IMG/VR virus record: IMGVR_UViG_3300013094_000050
Location: 1 to 62,206 of that record
DNA length: 62,206 nucleotides
Origin: a virus
Direction: 5' to 3' (one strand)
In this document: in pieces, positions 1 through 8,213 of the stretch
How positions within the stretch are numbered: position 1 is the stretch's first letter
Layout: the number at the start of each line of letters is the position of its first letter
The notes under the pieces: model-generated
What the model was told of the DNA's origin: nothing
Databases searched by the model: none
The model's input: only the letters and a program-made list of their open reading frames with translations
Program-made: the position numbers and the translations under genes

Positions 1-507
1 TGTTAATTTATCAACTAATGATTCATGCATTGGATGTTGTAAAGCATTTGTTCCTGGAGCACGAGCTAAAGGACTTACTTTGCCTTTGCTATTCATATCA
101 TCACCAGTAAATGTAACAGAATCAACTCCGCCTACATGATGACCAGACCCGCCTTCTGCACTGTTACCCCAATCTTCGTGATCGTCTTCAAATGTTTCGC
201 CCATTGATTCTTCGGGTTGCACATAACATTCTTCTTCCTCTTCTGCATGTGCCATTGCATCGACCATGTCTCCCATAATAGGTTCTTCTGGTCCATGATC
301 GTGCCCAACATCTGTTGCAGGGCCGTCTTCGATGTCTTTAAGAATTTTCATTAAATCTTTGACACCACCGGCACCTGTACCGTTGATGTTAACACTCATT
401 GTAACGTTATCAGGTTGCTCTTGGTGACCAGGCATCGGTCCGCCTATAACTTCGATACCTTCTTCGATGTTATTTAATTTTGTCATTAAATCTTTGAAAT
501 TCATCAT
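1..507 (-). CDS. Acidic conserved phage protein (3' end beyond window)
   Basis: I read this frame directly: 169 codons run from ATG at 505-507 to the window edge without a stop. An AAGGAGT-type ribosome site lies at 511-517. The protein is rich in Asp/Glu with short Gly and His stretches. It contains two related segments, FKDLMTKLNNIEEG near residue 4 and VKDLMKILKDIEDG near residue 49, which suggests an internal duplication. The acidic run EEEEE follows about residue 90. Acidic proteins of this general make-up are common beside structural genes in marine T4-like and T7-like phages, but their role is not established. It is the last gene seen in the gp16 transcription unit, immediately after the putative internal head protein. 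A head or scaffold-associated role is a guess from position. Confidence 0.75.
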   Translation of the reverse strand, partial: MMNFKDLMTKLNNIEEGIEVIGGPMPGHQEQPDNVTMSVNINGTGAGGVKDLMKILKDIEDGPATDVGHDHGPEEPIMGDMVDAMAHAEEEEECYVQPEESMGETFEDDHEDWGNSAEGGSGHHVGGVDSVTFTGDDMNSKGKVSPLARAPGTNALQHPMHESLVDKLT

Positions 508-508
508 T

Positions 509-1129
509 TTACTCCTTGATTGGATCTGCTGGACGTTTAGCAACAGGGCTACGATGAGCTTTTTCTACTGTGCTTTCTTTTGTGGATTTACGATATTCTT
601 TAGCAGCACCTGGTACACTTGGTGCTAGTATTTCATCATTGTAACCTTTAACTTGGGTACCTTGATGTTTTTCTTTGTTTAATTCTTGTAAAAAATTCAT
701 CTTATGTTTTTCGCCAACTAGATGGCTATTATCACTAGGTGTTTGAATTGTACCTACAAGAGCTTTACCTGTACGTGTATCATGTTCATGATTAATTTCA
801 TGCTCAAGTTCTTCCGCCATATTTTTTACTTTAATGCAATTCGACGGCATACCTAATCCGGATGCTACCATATCGTGTATTTGTTTGTTAGTTGCTGGAT
901 AATCTGTAGTAACATCAAAGATTGTCATATTGACATTTTTATGTTCAGGAAATTCTGAATGACGTTCTTGTATTGGAGTACGCTTTCCTGCGCTTACACT
1001 AGACACATGGAATTGTGCTAATGCTGCTTTAATTTGTGAGCTACAATCAGTTGGACAATCTCCGGCAATTTTTACCTTAAATTCGTATATCTTTTTGCTC
1101 TCAGTTAAGTATTCTTTGAATGATTTCAT
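509..1129 (-). CDS. Putative internal head protein with capsid-targeting-like N-terminus
   Basis: 206 residues, no recognised enzymatic domain. The N-terminus MKSFKEYLTE matches the form of the capsid targeting sequence of T4 internal proteins (MKTYQEFIAE type). In those proteins prohead protease gp21 cuts after an (L/I)-x-E motif; here that would be after L-T-E at residue 10. The rest is Lys/His-rich with several Pro, ending PADPIKE, and fits a packaged DNA-associated protein. A late-promoter-like AATAAATA lies 18-26 bases upstream, overlapping the gp16 stop codon. The assignment rests on the N-terminal motif and position next to head and packaging genes. It could instead be an unrelated prohead-core protein that uses the same signal. 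Confidence 0.5.
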   Translation of the reverse strand: MKSFKEYLTESKKIYEFKVKIAGDCPTDCSSQIKAALAQFHVSSVSAGKRTPIQERHSEFPEHKNVNMTIFDVTTDYPATNKQIHDMVASGLGMPSNCIKVKNMAEELEHEINHEHDTRTGKALVGTIQTPSDNSHLVGEKHKMNFLQELNKEKHQGTQVKGYNDEILAPSVPGAAKEYRKSTKESTVEKAHRSPVAKRPADPIKE

Positions 1130-1147
1130 ATTAGTATCCCAGTACTG

Positions 1148-1155
1148 TATTTATT
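1148..1155 (-). promoter_or_regulatory. Late promoter-like AATAAATA
   Basis: AATAAATA on the minus strand, 18 bases before the start of the putative internal head protein and overlapping the end of the gp16 gene. One base from the T4 consensus; chance occurrence is possible in AT-rich DNA. Confidence 0.45.
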
Positions 1156-1633
1156 TCATTTGCTTGAGTTTTTCTAACAGGCTGTTGCGATCCGTAATAA
1201 TTACACCATCACCTTGTAAAGTCACTCCTTCGTCTGCGCTATTAGCATCATTATCTAGCTTCTGTTTTTTAAGTTGAAGGTCAATCATTTTTAATTTTTT
1301 ATCAAGTTTAGCTGTTTTAGCTTGAATGGCATTCCCTAGCATACTTGCAGCAACTTCAAACAACCGTCCGCTATATCTAGCTTCTACGTTCATACCCAAA
1401 TCCATGATATCTTCGTATGCATCAGTAGCTTTTTTTGCTAGTTCATCTAATTCGGCATCACCTAAATCACCGAGACCTTTTACTTGTGGTAATGCAGCAC
1501 TAATTTTATCATATTCGCTCATGTCGCGAATAAATGGTTGTGCTATTTCGGCTTTTTTAGCTTCTTTTTCTTCCTGCTTAACAATTTTCTTGCTTTCAGG
1601 TAAATTGAGTAGTTCTTCGAGTTTCTTAGTCAT
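1151..1633 (-). CDS. gp16: Small terminase subunit, gp16-like
   Basis: 160 residues, close to the 164 of T4 gp16. The protein recognises packaging substrate DNA and stimulates the large terminase ATPase/nuclease. The central part (about residues 60-120) is predicted to form the long helical hairpin of this family: a segment around YEDIMDLGMNVEARYSGRLFEVAASM followed by a Lys-rich coiled-coil-like stretch (KTAKLDKKLKMIDLQLKKQ). The C-terminus has the short beta-like segment VTLQGDGVIITDR, comparable with the gp16 C-terminal oligomer segment. The large terminase (gp17), which directly follows gp16 in T4, is not next to it here; two head-type genes follow instead. Identification is from family pattern and head/tail context. 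Confidence 0.75.
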   Translation of the reverse strand: MTKKLEELLNLPESKKIVKQEEKEAKKAEIAQPFIRDMSEYDKISAALPQVKGLGDLGDAELDELAKKATDAYEDIMDLGMNVEARYSGRLFEVAASMLGNAIQAKTAKLDKKLKMIDLQLKKQKLDNDANSADEGVTLQGDGVIITDRNSLLEKLKQMK

Positions 1634-1641
1634 AACATTAC

Positions 1642-2070
1642 TTATACCTGGCTGAAAATATCGTTTTCATTTAAGATTCTGAATTTTAATCCTTGTTGTT
1701 TGCACCATAACTGAGCCGCAGCCCATTTGGCTTGATTTTTAACAAACTGTGCTTGATTATATTTGTTTTTGCCAACACGTTCAAGGATAGTTTGGCTAGC
1801 AGGTTTAATCTCAATTAATTCAGTAAGCATCCGACCTTTTTTATCAACATATTGAATAAAAAAATCTGGAACATAAACTGTTTGTCTATCAGTTAATGGA
1901 TCTCTATATGGTATTTGTATTGCTTCGCTTGCCCATTTTACAATACTGGTATTGTTGTCGCAAAAATTCATAAAAGTTAACTCCCAACTCGATCTATATG
2001 TAGGAACTTTTGTACCTACATATTTTTCAGGGTGTTTCATATTGAATTTGCCACGTGCAAATTTTGCCAT
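1642..2070 (-). CDS. gp4: Head completion nuclease, gp4-like
   Basis: 142 residues, close to T4 gp4 (150). In T4 this protein stabilises the filled head before tail joining and has a nuclease-like fold. Family features visible here are the basic N-terminus with KYVGTKVPTYRSSWE, the segment WASEAIQIPYRDPLT and the core YVPDFFIQ followed by LIEIKP. Together these give a PD-(D/E)xK-type catalytic set: E30, D69 in the PD motif, E87 and K89. The gene is sandwiched between the small conserved structural protein and gp16 with gaps of only 1 and 8 bases, so all three are probably translated from one message. Confidence is high because several family blocks are present in order. Confidence 0.85.
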   Translation of the reverse strand: MAKFARGKFNMKHPEKYVGTKVPTYRSSWELTFMNFCDNNTSIVKWASEAIQIPYRDPLTDRQTVYVPDFFIQYVDKKGRMLTELIEIKPASQTILERVGKNKYNQAQFVKNQAKWAAAQLWCKQQGLKFRILNENDIFSQV

Positions 2071-2071
2071 A

Positions 2072-2422
2072 TTATACTAAAATGTTACGTGCATCGTATG
2101 CACTTGTAGTTGGTTGTATTCTATAACCTAAATAGCTTGTACTTTCTCTGTAAGCATTTAATATCTGTGCTACAACTTGACTTAACTGTAAATCAGTTAA
2201 ACTTTTTAATGTGTCTAGTAATGTGAATACACTTACATTTTCTGTACGTGCTTGATTTAAGATTACAATAGCAACACTTTTTGCGCTTGTAACATCAAAT
2301 CCACGTTTCTGAAAAAATGCTACAGTTGTATCTATTTGATCTGCCGGAAAACTAACTGGTTTTATAAAATATTTGTCAAAGAATGTCTTAGTACTAACCG
2401 GGCCTGTTTGTTGTGTTGCCAT
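2072..2422 (-). CDS. Small conserved T4-like virion-cluster protein
   Basis: 116 residues. Function not known. The sequence, with TKTFFDKYFIKP near residue 12, KRGFD near 55 and YLGYR near 97, is of a type I recognise from T4-like phages of aquatic bacteria, where it sits beside head-completion genes. It has no Cys, signal peptide or membrane segment and appears mainly helical (two helices around residues 40-60 and 65-90). It lies one base upstream of gp4 and one base downstream of the tube-like protein, so translation is probably coupled. A structural or assembly role is inferred from position only. Confidence 0.7.
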   Translation of the reverse strand: MATQQTGPVSTKTFFDKYFIKPVSFPADQIDTTVAFFQKRGFDVTSAKSVAIVILNQARTENVSVFTLLDTLKSLTDLQLSQVVAQILNAYRESTSYLGYRIQPTTSAYDARNILV

Positions 2423-2423
2423 A

Positions 2424-3770
2424 TTAAGGTCCTAATGAAAAATCTTCTGCGCCGCCACCGGATGCGTCATAATTAGGTGCATCAGTACTGCTTAGGTTAC
2501 CTTCTGAATCAGTTACTAATGTACTTCCATCATCGAAAGTTTGTATACTACTACCATCGTCAAAAGTTTGTACATTAGATGTATTATTTCCTGACAAATC
2601 ATTGTTGGGAACGTTATCTGGAGCGTCTGTACTAGTTACATTACCTTCTGAATCAGTTACTAATGTACTTCCATCATCGAAAGTTTGTATACTACTACCA
2701 TCATCGAAAGTTTGTACACCCGGTGTGCCCGATGTTGTATTTTCAACTTCGCTAGTCGAATCTTGTGTAATACCGCTAGATGTTGCGGTAGTACCAGCTG
2801 GACTTGCACCCGACCCGCTTCCTGGAAATGATATGTTAGATAATCCGGAAGCAATCCCACCAACTAGACTTCCTACTGCTCCGGCAATTGCACCACCTAG
2901 TAGTCCTCCAGCAACTGTCGACAACCCAGGGCCTGAAGTATTTTGATAAGTGTTAATCGAAGCCAACGCACTTCCGATAATTCCTCCAGCTATCGCACTA
3001 GATAATCCAGATGAAATACTAGTACCACCTGGCAAATTTCCCAATAATGGACTTGGTGTTTTATCGTAATGTGTATCTCCGAATCCTTCAGGATCGTCTT
3101 CTGATACTTCTCCGGACCCATATGCAACTGCTTCATACATAATTTTCATATCATTGTCATGCAGACCATAATCTGAATAGGAGAGCTTATTATGATTCCA
3201 ATTAGCAATAATAGGATTTATAAATTTATAACTTACATATTCATGACGAGCCATTTGATAAACTGTAATGTAATTAAAAAACGGTTCAGTACTACCATTA
3301 TCTAACCCATAAGGTTGAGTAATATGGCTTGCACTTTGCGTAGCATTTCGTGTGTATGCTCCAAATATTTCTGCACTTAAAGGATCAGCATAGTAGTAGT
3401 TATAGTAATTTTGCCATAACTGATTTATTAATCCCATATTGTCGTCGTGAAATTTAATGCCGACTTCACCTGGTGTGTGTTTAGTTTGCATTACTTTTTT
3501 TCTGTTGTACTGATTAAGCATAACAGTTTCAACTTTGTAGCTAGGCAAATCGACACTTTTAACTAACATATTAATTTCTTGCCCTTGTGCTCCTACCAAA
3601 TTAAGATTTTGCAACGCATTAGGATTAATACTAAATGCAACATGGAATAAAAAATTATGTTTAGGTGCAAGTCTAAATTGATCAGAATTAAACATGTGGT
3701 CAGCATGTTGCTGATCACGCAAGATTAATTTTGAGTGAGAATGTAAATTACTGTTAGATGTAAAGGCCAT
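2424..3770 (-). CDS. Tail-tube superfamily protein (gp19/gp54-like) with glycine-zipper and repeat tail
   Basis: 448 residues. Residues 25-220 resemble the tail-tube fold family: NFLFHVAFSINP near 39, a long strand pair around LPSYKVETVMLNQYNRKK near 75, and the late block MKIMYEAVAYGSGEV near 208, typical of tube proteins. It is more than twice the size of gp19 and could be a tube initiator or terminator (gp48/gp54 role) or another tube-like structural protein. Residues 245-310 are a Gly/Ala/Ser-rich zipper (GGLLGGAIAGAVGSLVGG). Residues 340-435 contain two 48-residue acidic repeats built on QTFDDGS. A perfect TATAAATA ends 6 bases before the ATG and no ribosome site is visible, so Met26 is an alternative start. 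Confidence 0.6.
   Translation of the reverse strand: MAFTSNSNLHSHSKLILRDQQHADHMFNSDQFRLAPKHNFLFHVAFSINPNALQNLNLVGAQGQEINMLVKSVDLPSYKVETVMLNQYNRKKVMQTKHTPGEVGIKFHDDNMGLINQLWQNYYNYYYADPLSAEIFGAYTRNATQSASHITQPYGLDNGSTEPFFNYITVYQMARHEYVSYKFINPIIANWNHNKLSYSDYGLHDNDMKIMYEAVAYGSGEVSEDDPEGFGDTHYDKTPSPLLGNLPGGTSISSGLSSAIAGGIIGSALASINTYQNTSGPGLSTVAGGLLGGAIAGAVGSLVGGIASGLSNISFPGSGSGASPAGTTATSSGITQDSTSEVENTTSGTPGVQTFDDGSSIQTFDDGSTLVTDSEGNVTSTDAPDNVPNNDLSGNNTSNVQTFDDGSSIQTFDDGSTLVTDSEGNLSSTDAPNYDASGGGAEDFSLGP
2497..2718 (-). repeat. 144-bp direct repeat (48-residue QTFDDGS unit)
   Basis: The sequence starting TTACCTTCTGAATCAGTTAC at 2497 recurs at 2641, an offset of 144 bases (48 codons, in frame), and stays almost identical for about 75 bases. 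Each unit itself contains a shorter doubled motif, QTFDDGSSI then QTFDDGSTL. The near identity of DNA suggests a recent duplication or gene conversion inside the C-terminal tail of the tube-like protein. Confidence 0.85.
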
Positions 3771-3775
3771 ACTAT

Positions 3776-3783
3776 TATTTATA
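3776..3783 (-). promoter_or_regulatory. T4-type late promoter, TATAAATA
   Basis: An exact match to the T4 late promoter consensus, read on the minus strand and lying between the gp19 terminator and the tube-like gene. T4 late transcription begins about 6 bases after the octamer, which would place the start at or next to the annotated ATG at 3770. That implies a leaderless message, or use of a downstream start codon. Confidence 0.7.
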
Positions 3784-3813
3784 GATTAAATAATATACGC
3801 ATATTATGAATAC

Positions 3814-3842
3814 TCATAAAAAAGCCTACCGGAGTAGGCTTA
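3814..3842 (-). terminator. Intrinsic terminator after gp19
   Basis: AAGCCTAC (3822-3829) and GTAGGCTT (3834-3841) form an 8-bp perfect stem with a four-base loop. On the minus strand the stem is followed by a run of six T residues (the plus-strand A run just before 3822). It lies 5 bases past the gp19 stop codon and just upstream of the next late promoter, so it separates the gp18-gp19 unit from the following unit. Confidence 0.9.
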
Positions 3843-3846
3843 ATTA

Positions 3847-4479
3847 TTAAGAACCTAAAGCGTTATTTGTAGAATTAGCGCCTTTTAATATAACAGGAGT
3901 ACTAGATCCAATATCTCCGCCTGATATCTGTGCTGCGTTATCGTAACGAATAGTCAAATCAATCATAACAGGACCATTTTCTTTGTAGTCTAAGTTTTGC
4001 CAATTTGTTTTTTCTAGATAACAACCGTAAACTTCCCATGACTCAAGTACTTGCGGACCGTCTGCACCATTGCCGCCATCTAACATTTCGATACGCATTG
4101 TGAATTTATAATCACCTGCTGAAGCTGCAGAGCTTTGTTCAAAAAAGTCAAATTGTCTTTGATTTTGTTCTCCAACAAGTTTACTAACGTTACCGTTAAC
4201 ATCGTCACGCAATTTAACTGTAATATTTTCCCATGATGGTTTTCCTGCATAGTTAATTTTGCTATTGTAGATATCAATAACGTTGTTAGCAAACGTTAAG
4301 TTAGGACGAGTAATGTCCGAAACTTGTTTGGTCATTTCTGTTGTGCTACCACTATTGCCAAAGTTTTCAAAGTTTACGCGGAAACGATATTTCAACTTGG
4401 GCATTAACATGCCCTGTGAACCTGCACTTTGATCAGATGCTAGTGGTACTGTAAAGTTTGATAATGCTGCGATTGCCAT
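3847..4479 (-). CDS. gp19: Tail tube protein, gp19
   Basis: 210 residues (T4 gp19 is 163). It polymerises into the hexameric inner tube through which DNA passes. Family signs: a strand-rich N-terminal half with MPKLKYRFRVNFENFG near residue 26, a central block with ITRPNLTF near 57, and the late segment SWEVYGCYLEKTNWQNLDY near 144 leading to IDLTIRYDNA, the conserved tube C-terminal strand. It lies 12 bases after the gp18 gene, the same order as in T4 (18 then 19). An intrinsic terminator follows directly. A ribosome site (GGAGAAT-type) precedes the ATG. Confidence 0.93.
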   Translation of the reverse strand: MAIAALSNFTVPLASDQSAGSQGMLMPKLKYRFRVNFENFGNSGSTTEMTKQVSDITRPNLTFANNVIDIYNSKINYAGKPSWENITVKLRDDVNGNVSKLVGEQNQRQFDFFEQSSAASAGDYKFTMRIEMLDGGNGADGPQVLESWEVYGCYLEKTNWQNLDYKENGPVMIDLTIRYDNAAQISGGDIGSSTPVILKGANSTNNALGS

Positions 4480-4491
4480 ATGATTCTCCTA

Positions 4492-7400
4492 TTATGCGCC
4501 GCTTAAACCAGCGATAGCGCCAGTGTTTTCTAGACGTAATGGAATGTAAATAAATTCCACTGATTTAACTGGTTCAATTGCAATGTCAACATGTAACTCA
4601 TTGGCATCGATACGAGCCGGTGTGTTGTTTGATTTATCGCATACTACAATATAATCATACAGAGCACGTTCACCTGTTAACTGTAACAATAATTTCTCAA
4701 TTTGTTGTTTAATTTCGTTACGTGTAATTGTATCGTTTGGTTCAAATATGAATGGTTTAGCAATCACATTTAACTGATAACGCAAGTAAATTACTAAACG
4801 AGCAACGTTGATACGATCCAAACTGCTAGCTGCTAATTGACGTGTGTATTGACCATAACAAACTAAACCAGTTCCAGCAAGATATGTAATTGGATTAACA
4901 TGCACACTTGCTAATGTATCTCGTTGACCTTGATTCAATGCAACTGTTTGGTATTCACCAGTTTGTGCATTAACATATCCAACTGAGCTAGCATTTGTAA
5001 CACCACCACGACGTACACCAGCTGGTGCAAACCATGGATAAGAAACATTATCGCTTAGTGCAATTGTACGTAACATAATATAGCTTGGTGGAACAACAAT
5101 GTCGTTACCTAACAAATCTGTTGTAAATCCCCATGGATAGTAAACAGCACTATATGGATCAGTTGTAACTAAACCTTGCCAGTTATCTTGAACTGCGCCG
5201 GCTGTGTTATTACCCCAATTGCTTAATGCTGTTGCAGTTGGATTCAAATGTATTGGACTATCTGCAACGATGAATGCTGATAAACCGTTATCATTATTCA
5301 ATCCAACTAACGAACTTAGTGTTTCAATATAACCTGGGCAACTTAACAAGTTGAAAATAACTGTGTCCGGTTGACGGATTTGTTGATTACTTTGAATTGT
5401 TGCTTCTAATGCTTGTAAAACAACCTGACGTTGAGCATGTGATCCAAATCGTCCAACACCATTAGTATCGTTGGCTGCATCACTTACCCAGCGATCTGCA
5501 AAATATCCAGACATTGATTCGCCACCAGCATTTGCATTGTGGCCATTTGCAGTGTTGATATAACCTGATACATATTTCTTAACATTAAATCCTGAACGAC
5601 GTAAATTGTATAACAAAGTTCCTCTTGGATATAATGCATATGAAGGAGCATCTGGATCTAAGAAATTGCTAGCTAACAAAGCTGCAATAGTAGCAGGTGT
5701 GCCACTTGATGCACCAGAAGTCGACCAACGTGCGTCGGCAAACACAATACCATTACCACTTGTATGATCTGCATTATTAACTAATACCCATACCTGCTTT
5801 GACAAATTATAAACATAAATTTGTGGGAACAATTCCAAGTTAGCTGTACTAACCCAAATGTCGCCATTAGCTAATTGAGTACCATCGCTTTGTGCTGTAG
5901 GTTGTGTTGCACTTACAATTGGACCATTAGGATCTGTTGAAGTACTAGTACCATTTAATGTTTGATCATAATTTGAATATCCAACCCATGCGCTACCATT
6001 ATTAATCATAATGTCAACATCTGTAATGCTAGAATCATACCATAATGTTCCATTTGCAGGTGTTGTTGTTGGCGGTGTGCTACTTGCAGCAGCAATACTT
6101 GTTGGTGAGCTTGTCCATAAACTTGCTACATATGTGTAAGCTGGATTTGGATCTGCATAGAAGTTTGTAGTAGTACTTGTTGAGAATAGTTTACCAATAG
6201 GTGTAGCTGTACCATCTGCAAAGTGAATATCTCCGCCTTGTGTATGAGTGATTGTAATAGTATTGTTACTATTAACAACAGCATTAATTGGATAGCCAGC
6301 CGAAGCTGTTAAAATTGTTGCCGCAATTGTTGCAGCATCAGAAGATAGACCGGCACCTGTAAATGATACAGAAATTGTTGACAATGCAATACTACCTGCT
6401 GTACTTACTCCCATTGTAAATGTATTTGATCCAGAAGTAATTGTACCAGTAGTAATTGTGTTACTTGTAATATTTAATGCACCTGAACTTAATCTTTCAT
6501 GAATCTTAAAATTGCCCAATTGCGGACTCACTTCAGTTTCATTGTACTTAACATAAACAGCACCTGCTGCAATATTGTAACCGCCACCTGTTGGGTCAAG
6601 AGTTGCTAGTGCACTTTGTCCATTAGGGAACATTTGTACTGGCAATGTGACCCATGTATTAGCTGCTGCGCTATATTCTTTAACAAACCAATTTGCACCT
6701 TGATTAACAGGACTTGCTTTAACCCATACACTACCAGTTGGTGCGCCTTGAACAGTGCCACCATTTTGATACATTCCATATGTTGGAATACCTGTATAAG
6801 GACTAATAGTAAATTGTGGAGCCATCCAAATTCCGCCAATGCCTGAATTTGTTAATCCGTTATGTGTTAAGCCTGCTGTAATTGTAACTTGAACACCAGT
6901 TGAATAAATGTATAATACATTATTAGACGATGATGCAGTAATACCTAACGCTGTTAATGCACTTGATGCATTAATAGCAGTTGCCATTGATGCTTGAGTT
7001 GTACCAGTAGTAGTAACGGTATTACCATTAATTTGAATAGTATCGGCTGAGCCTACTACATACGGTGAACTTGTTCCGCTTGTAGCTGTTGGCCAGCTTG
7101 CTGCCCACGCACCTGTTCCAACTTGTACCCATGTACCAGCTGGTGTCGATGTTGCATATTTTTTCAACCACAATGTAATTAAAGTTGTAGTAGCAACAAT
7201 AGCGTATTGACCAACAGTACCAATGCTTGCAATCGGAGCACCGGTATTAACTTGTGCTGGATTTGTAATTACTAATGGTGTTTGATTAGTAAATGTTTGT
7301 CCAGTAGCCGTTGACCCTGAACTTGAATTCCATTGGAAAACACCAAATGTTGTATCAGTTGTGTCGAACCAATATGTGCCATCTGCTGGATTACCGGTCG

Positions 7401-7779
7401 GAATAGTTGATGTTCCGATCAACTGACTTGTATCTAAGTTTGCACGTACAACATATGCACGATTGCTTACTCCTAAGAAGCTGTAAGCTGCTTGTAAACC
7501 ATATTCGTTTATTTCACTTCCATTGATTGGATTATTACTTGCGTCAGTTTGGAAATAAGGAATACCAAATGTGGCTCCTAAATCTGCTTGACTTGTTAAT
7601 AAGTAAGGTATACCAGCATTTGCTGCTAGTGTTCCTGGTGCAATACCAGTACCTGCTGAATTCTGTTTGTTTGCTTGACTAGCAACAACGATCAAAGGTA
7701 CAGTACCAGGTGCGCCCGGTGTGTAAAACGATTCATCAACTACTGTTACGCTTACGCCTGGTGAATTTAATTGAGCCAT
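4492..7779 (-). CDS. gp18: Tail sheath protein, gp18, with large surface insertion
   Basis: 1095 residues against 659 in T4. The contractile sheath subunit. Residues 1-125 carry the sheath N-terminus (AQLNSPGVSVTVVDES; NRAYVVRANL). The C-terminal half, from about residue 690, holds the conserved core, including DRINVARLVIYLRYQL near 990, PFIFEPND, and AIEPVKSVEFIYIPLRL near the end. Between about residues 125 and 680 is a long Thr/Ser/Gly-rich beta insertion. It includes four related short units of the pattern P-x-GT-x-W-x-D followed 15-25 residues later by a second W. Such units are typical of fibre domains and probably lie on the outer surface of the sheath. A GGAG ribosome site lies 9 bases before ATG and an ATAAATA late promoter lies 36 bases upstream. 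Confidence 0.93.
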   Translation of the reverse strand: MAQLNSPGVSVTVVDESFYTPGAPGTVPLIVVASQANKQNSAGTGIAPGTLAANAGIPYLLTSQADLGATFGIPYFQTDASNNPINGSEINEYGLQAAYSFLGVSNRAYVVRANLDTSQLIGTSTIPTGNPADGTYWFDTTDTTFGVFQWNSSSGSTATGQTFTNQTPLVITNPAQVNTGAPIASIGTVGQYAIVATTTLITLWLKKYATSTPAGTWVQVGTGAWAASWPTATSGTSSPYVVGSADTIQINGNTVTTTGTTQASMATAINASSALTALGITASSSNNVLYIYSTGVQVTITAGLTHNGLTNSGIGGIWMAPQFTISPYTGIPTYGMYQNGGTVQGAPTGSVWVKASPVNQGANWFVKEYSAAANTWVTLPVQMFPNGQSALATLDPTGGGYNIAAGAVYVKYNETEVSPQLGNFKIHERLSSGALNITSNTITTGTITSGSNTFTMGVSTAGSIALSTISVSFTGAGLSSDAATIAATILTASAGYPINAVVNSNNTITITHTQGGDIHFADGTATPIGKLFSTSTTTNFYADPNPAYTYVASLWTSSPTSIAAASSTPPTTTPANGTLWYDSSITDVDIMINNGSAWVGYSNYDQTLNGTSTSTDPNGPIVSATQPTAQSDGTQLANGDIWVSTANLELFPQIYVYNLSKQVWVLVNNADHTSGNGIVFADARWSTSGASSGTPATIAALLASNFLDPDAPSYALYPRGTLLYNLRRSGFNVKKYVSGYINTANGHNANAGGESMSGYFADRWVSDAANDTNGVGRFGSHAQRQVVLQALEATIQSNQQIRQPDTVIFNLLSCPGYIETLSSLVGLNNDNGLSAFIVADSPIHLNPTATALSNWGNNTAGAVQDNWQGLVTTDPYSAVYYPWGFTTDLLGNDIVVPPSYIMLRTIALSDNVSYPWFAPAGVRRGGVTNASSVGYVNAQTGEYQTVALNQGQRDTLASVHVNPITYLAGTGLVCYGQYTRQLAASSLDRINVARLVIYLRYQLNVIAKPFIFEPNDTITRNEIKQQIEKLLLQLTGERALYDYIVVCDKSNNTPARIDANELHVDIAIEPVKSVEFIYIPLRLENTGAIAGLSGA

Positions 7780-7814
7780 TTTGTTATCTCCATGAATACA
7801 TGTTCTGCTGTATG

Positions 7815-7822
7815 TATTTATG
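7815..7822 (-). promoter_or_regulatory. Late promoter upstream of gp18, CATAAATA
   Basis: On the minus strand the sequence reads CATAAATA, a one-base variant of the T4 late octamer, 36 bases before the gp18 ATG. This would give a leader of about 30 bases containing the GGAG ribosome site. Confidence 0.6.
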
Positions 7823-7886
7823 GCAATTTGATTTTTTATAGCACTTAAGGTACTGTAAAAAGGTTCAAAAAAGGCTTAAATAAAAT

Positions 7887-8213
7887 ATGAGACCGTTATG
7901 TTCGTGCGGATTACGCCCTGTAGCTATTAATTACTATAAAGAAGGTAAGCCTTTTTATAGGAGTCAGTGTGGTTCTTGTATGCGCGGAGTAAAATTACCC
8001 CGGTGGTTTACTAGCGGATATAAACTAAAGAATTCTTGCGACAAATGTGGTTTCAAAAGTCCACATAAAGAAATATTCTCTGTATTTCATGTAGATGGCG
8101 ATCTCAATAACTGCCGTCCACAAAACTTAAAAAGTATCTGTGCTAACTGCGCTCGGATTCTTCATAAAGAAGGGATTCGTTGGAAACAAGGAGATTTGAT
8201 TCCTGACCTATAA
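7887..8213 (+). CDS. HNH-type homing endonuclease
   Basis: 108 residues. Zinc-binding Cys pairs occur at C28/C31, C51/C54 and C85/C88, with further Cys at 5 and 7. The HNH-like core is FHVDGDLNNCRPQNLKSICANC (about residues 67-88): H68 and D70 take the first positions, N80 the middle one, and C85-x-x-C88 the metal knuckle. Small free-standing HNH enzymes are common in T4-like phages and often sit beside late structural or nucleotide genes. It is the only plus-strand gene between gp18 and gp14, and its 3' end overlaps the convergent dNMP kinase gene by 71 bases. Opposite orientation suggests insertion as a mobile gene. Target site not known. Confidence 0.75.
   Translation: MRPLCSCGLRPVAINYYKEGKPFYRSQCGSCMRGVKLPRWFTSGYKLKNSCDKCGFKSPHKEIFSVFHVDGDLNNCRPQNLKSICANCARILHKEGIRWKQGDLIPDL

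Noticed and set aside
2660-2863. Second minus-strand frame inside the tube-like gene
   Set aside because: It lies over the acidic repeat in another frame and repeats with it; an out-of-frame shadow.
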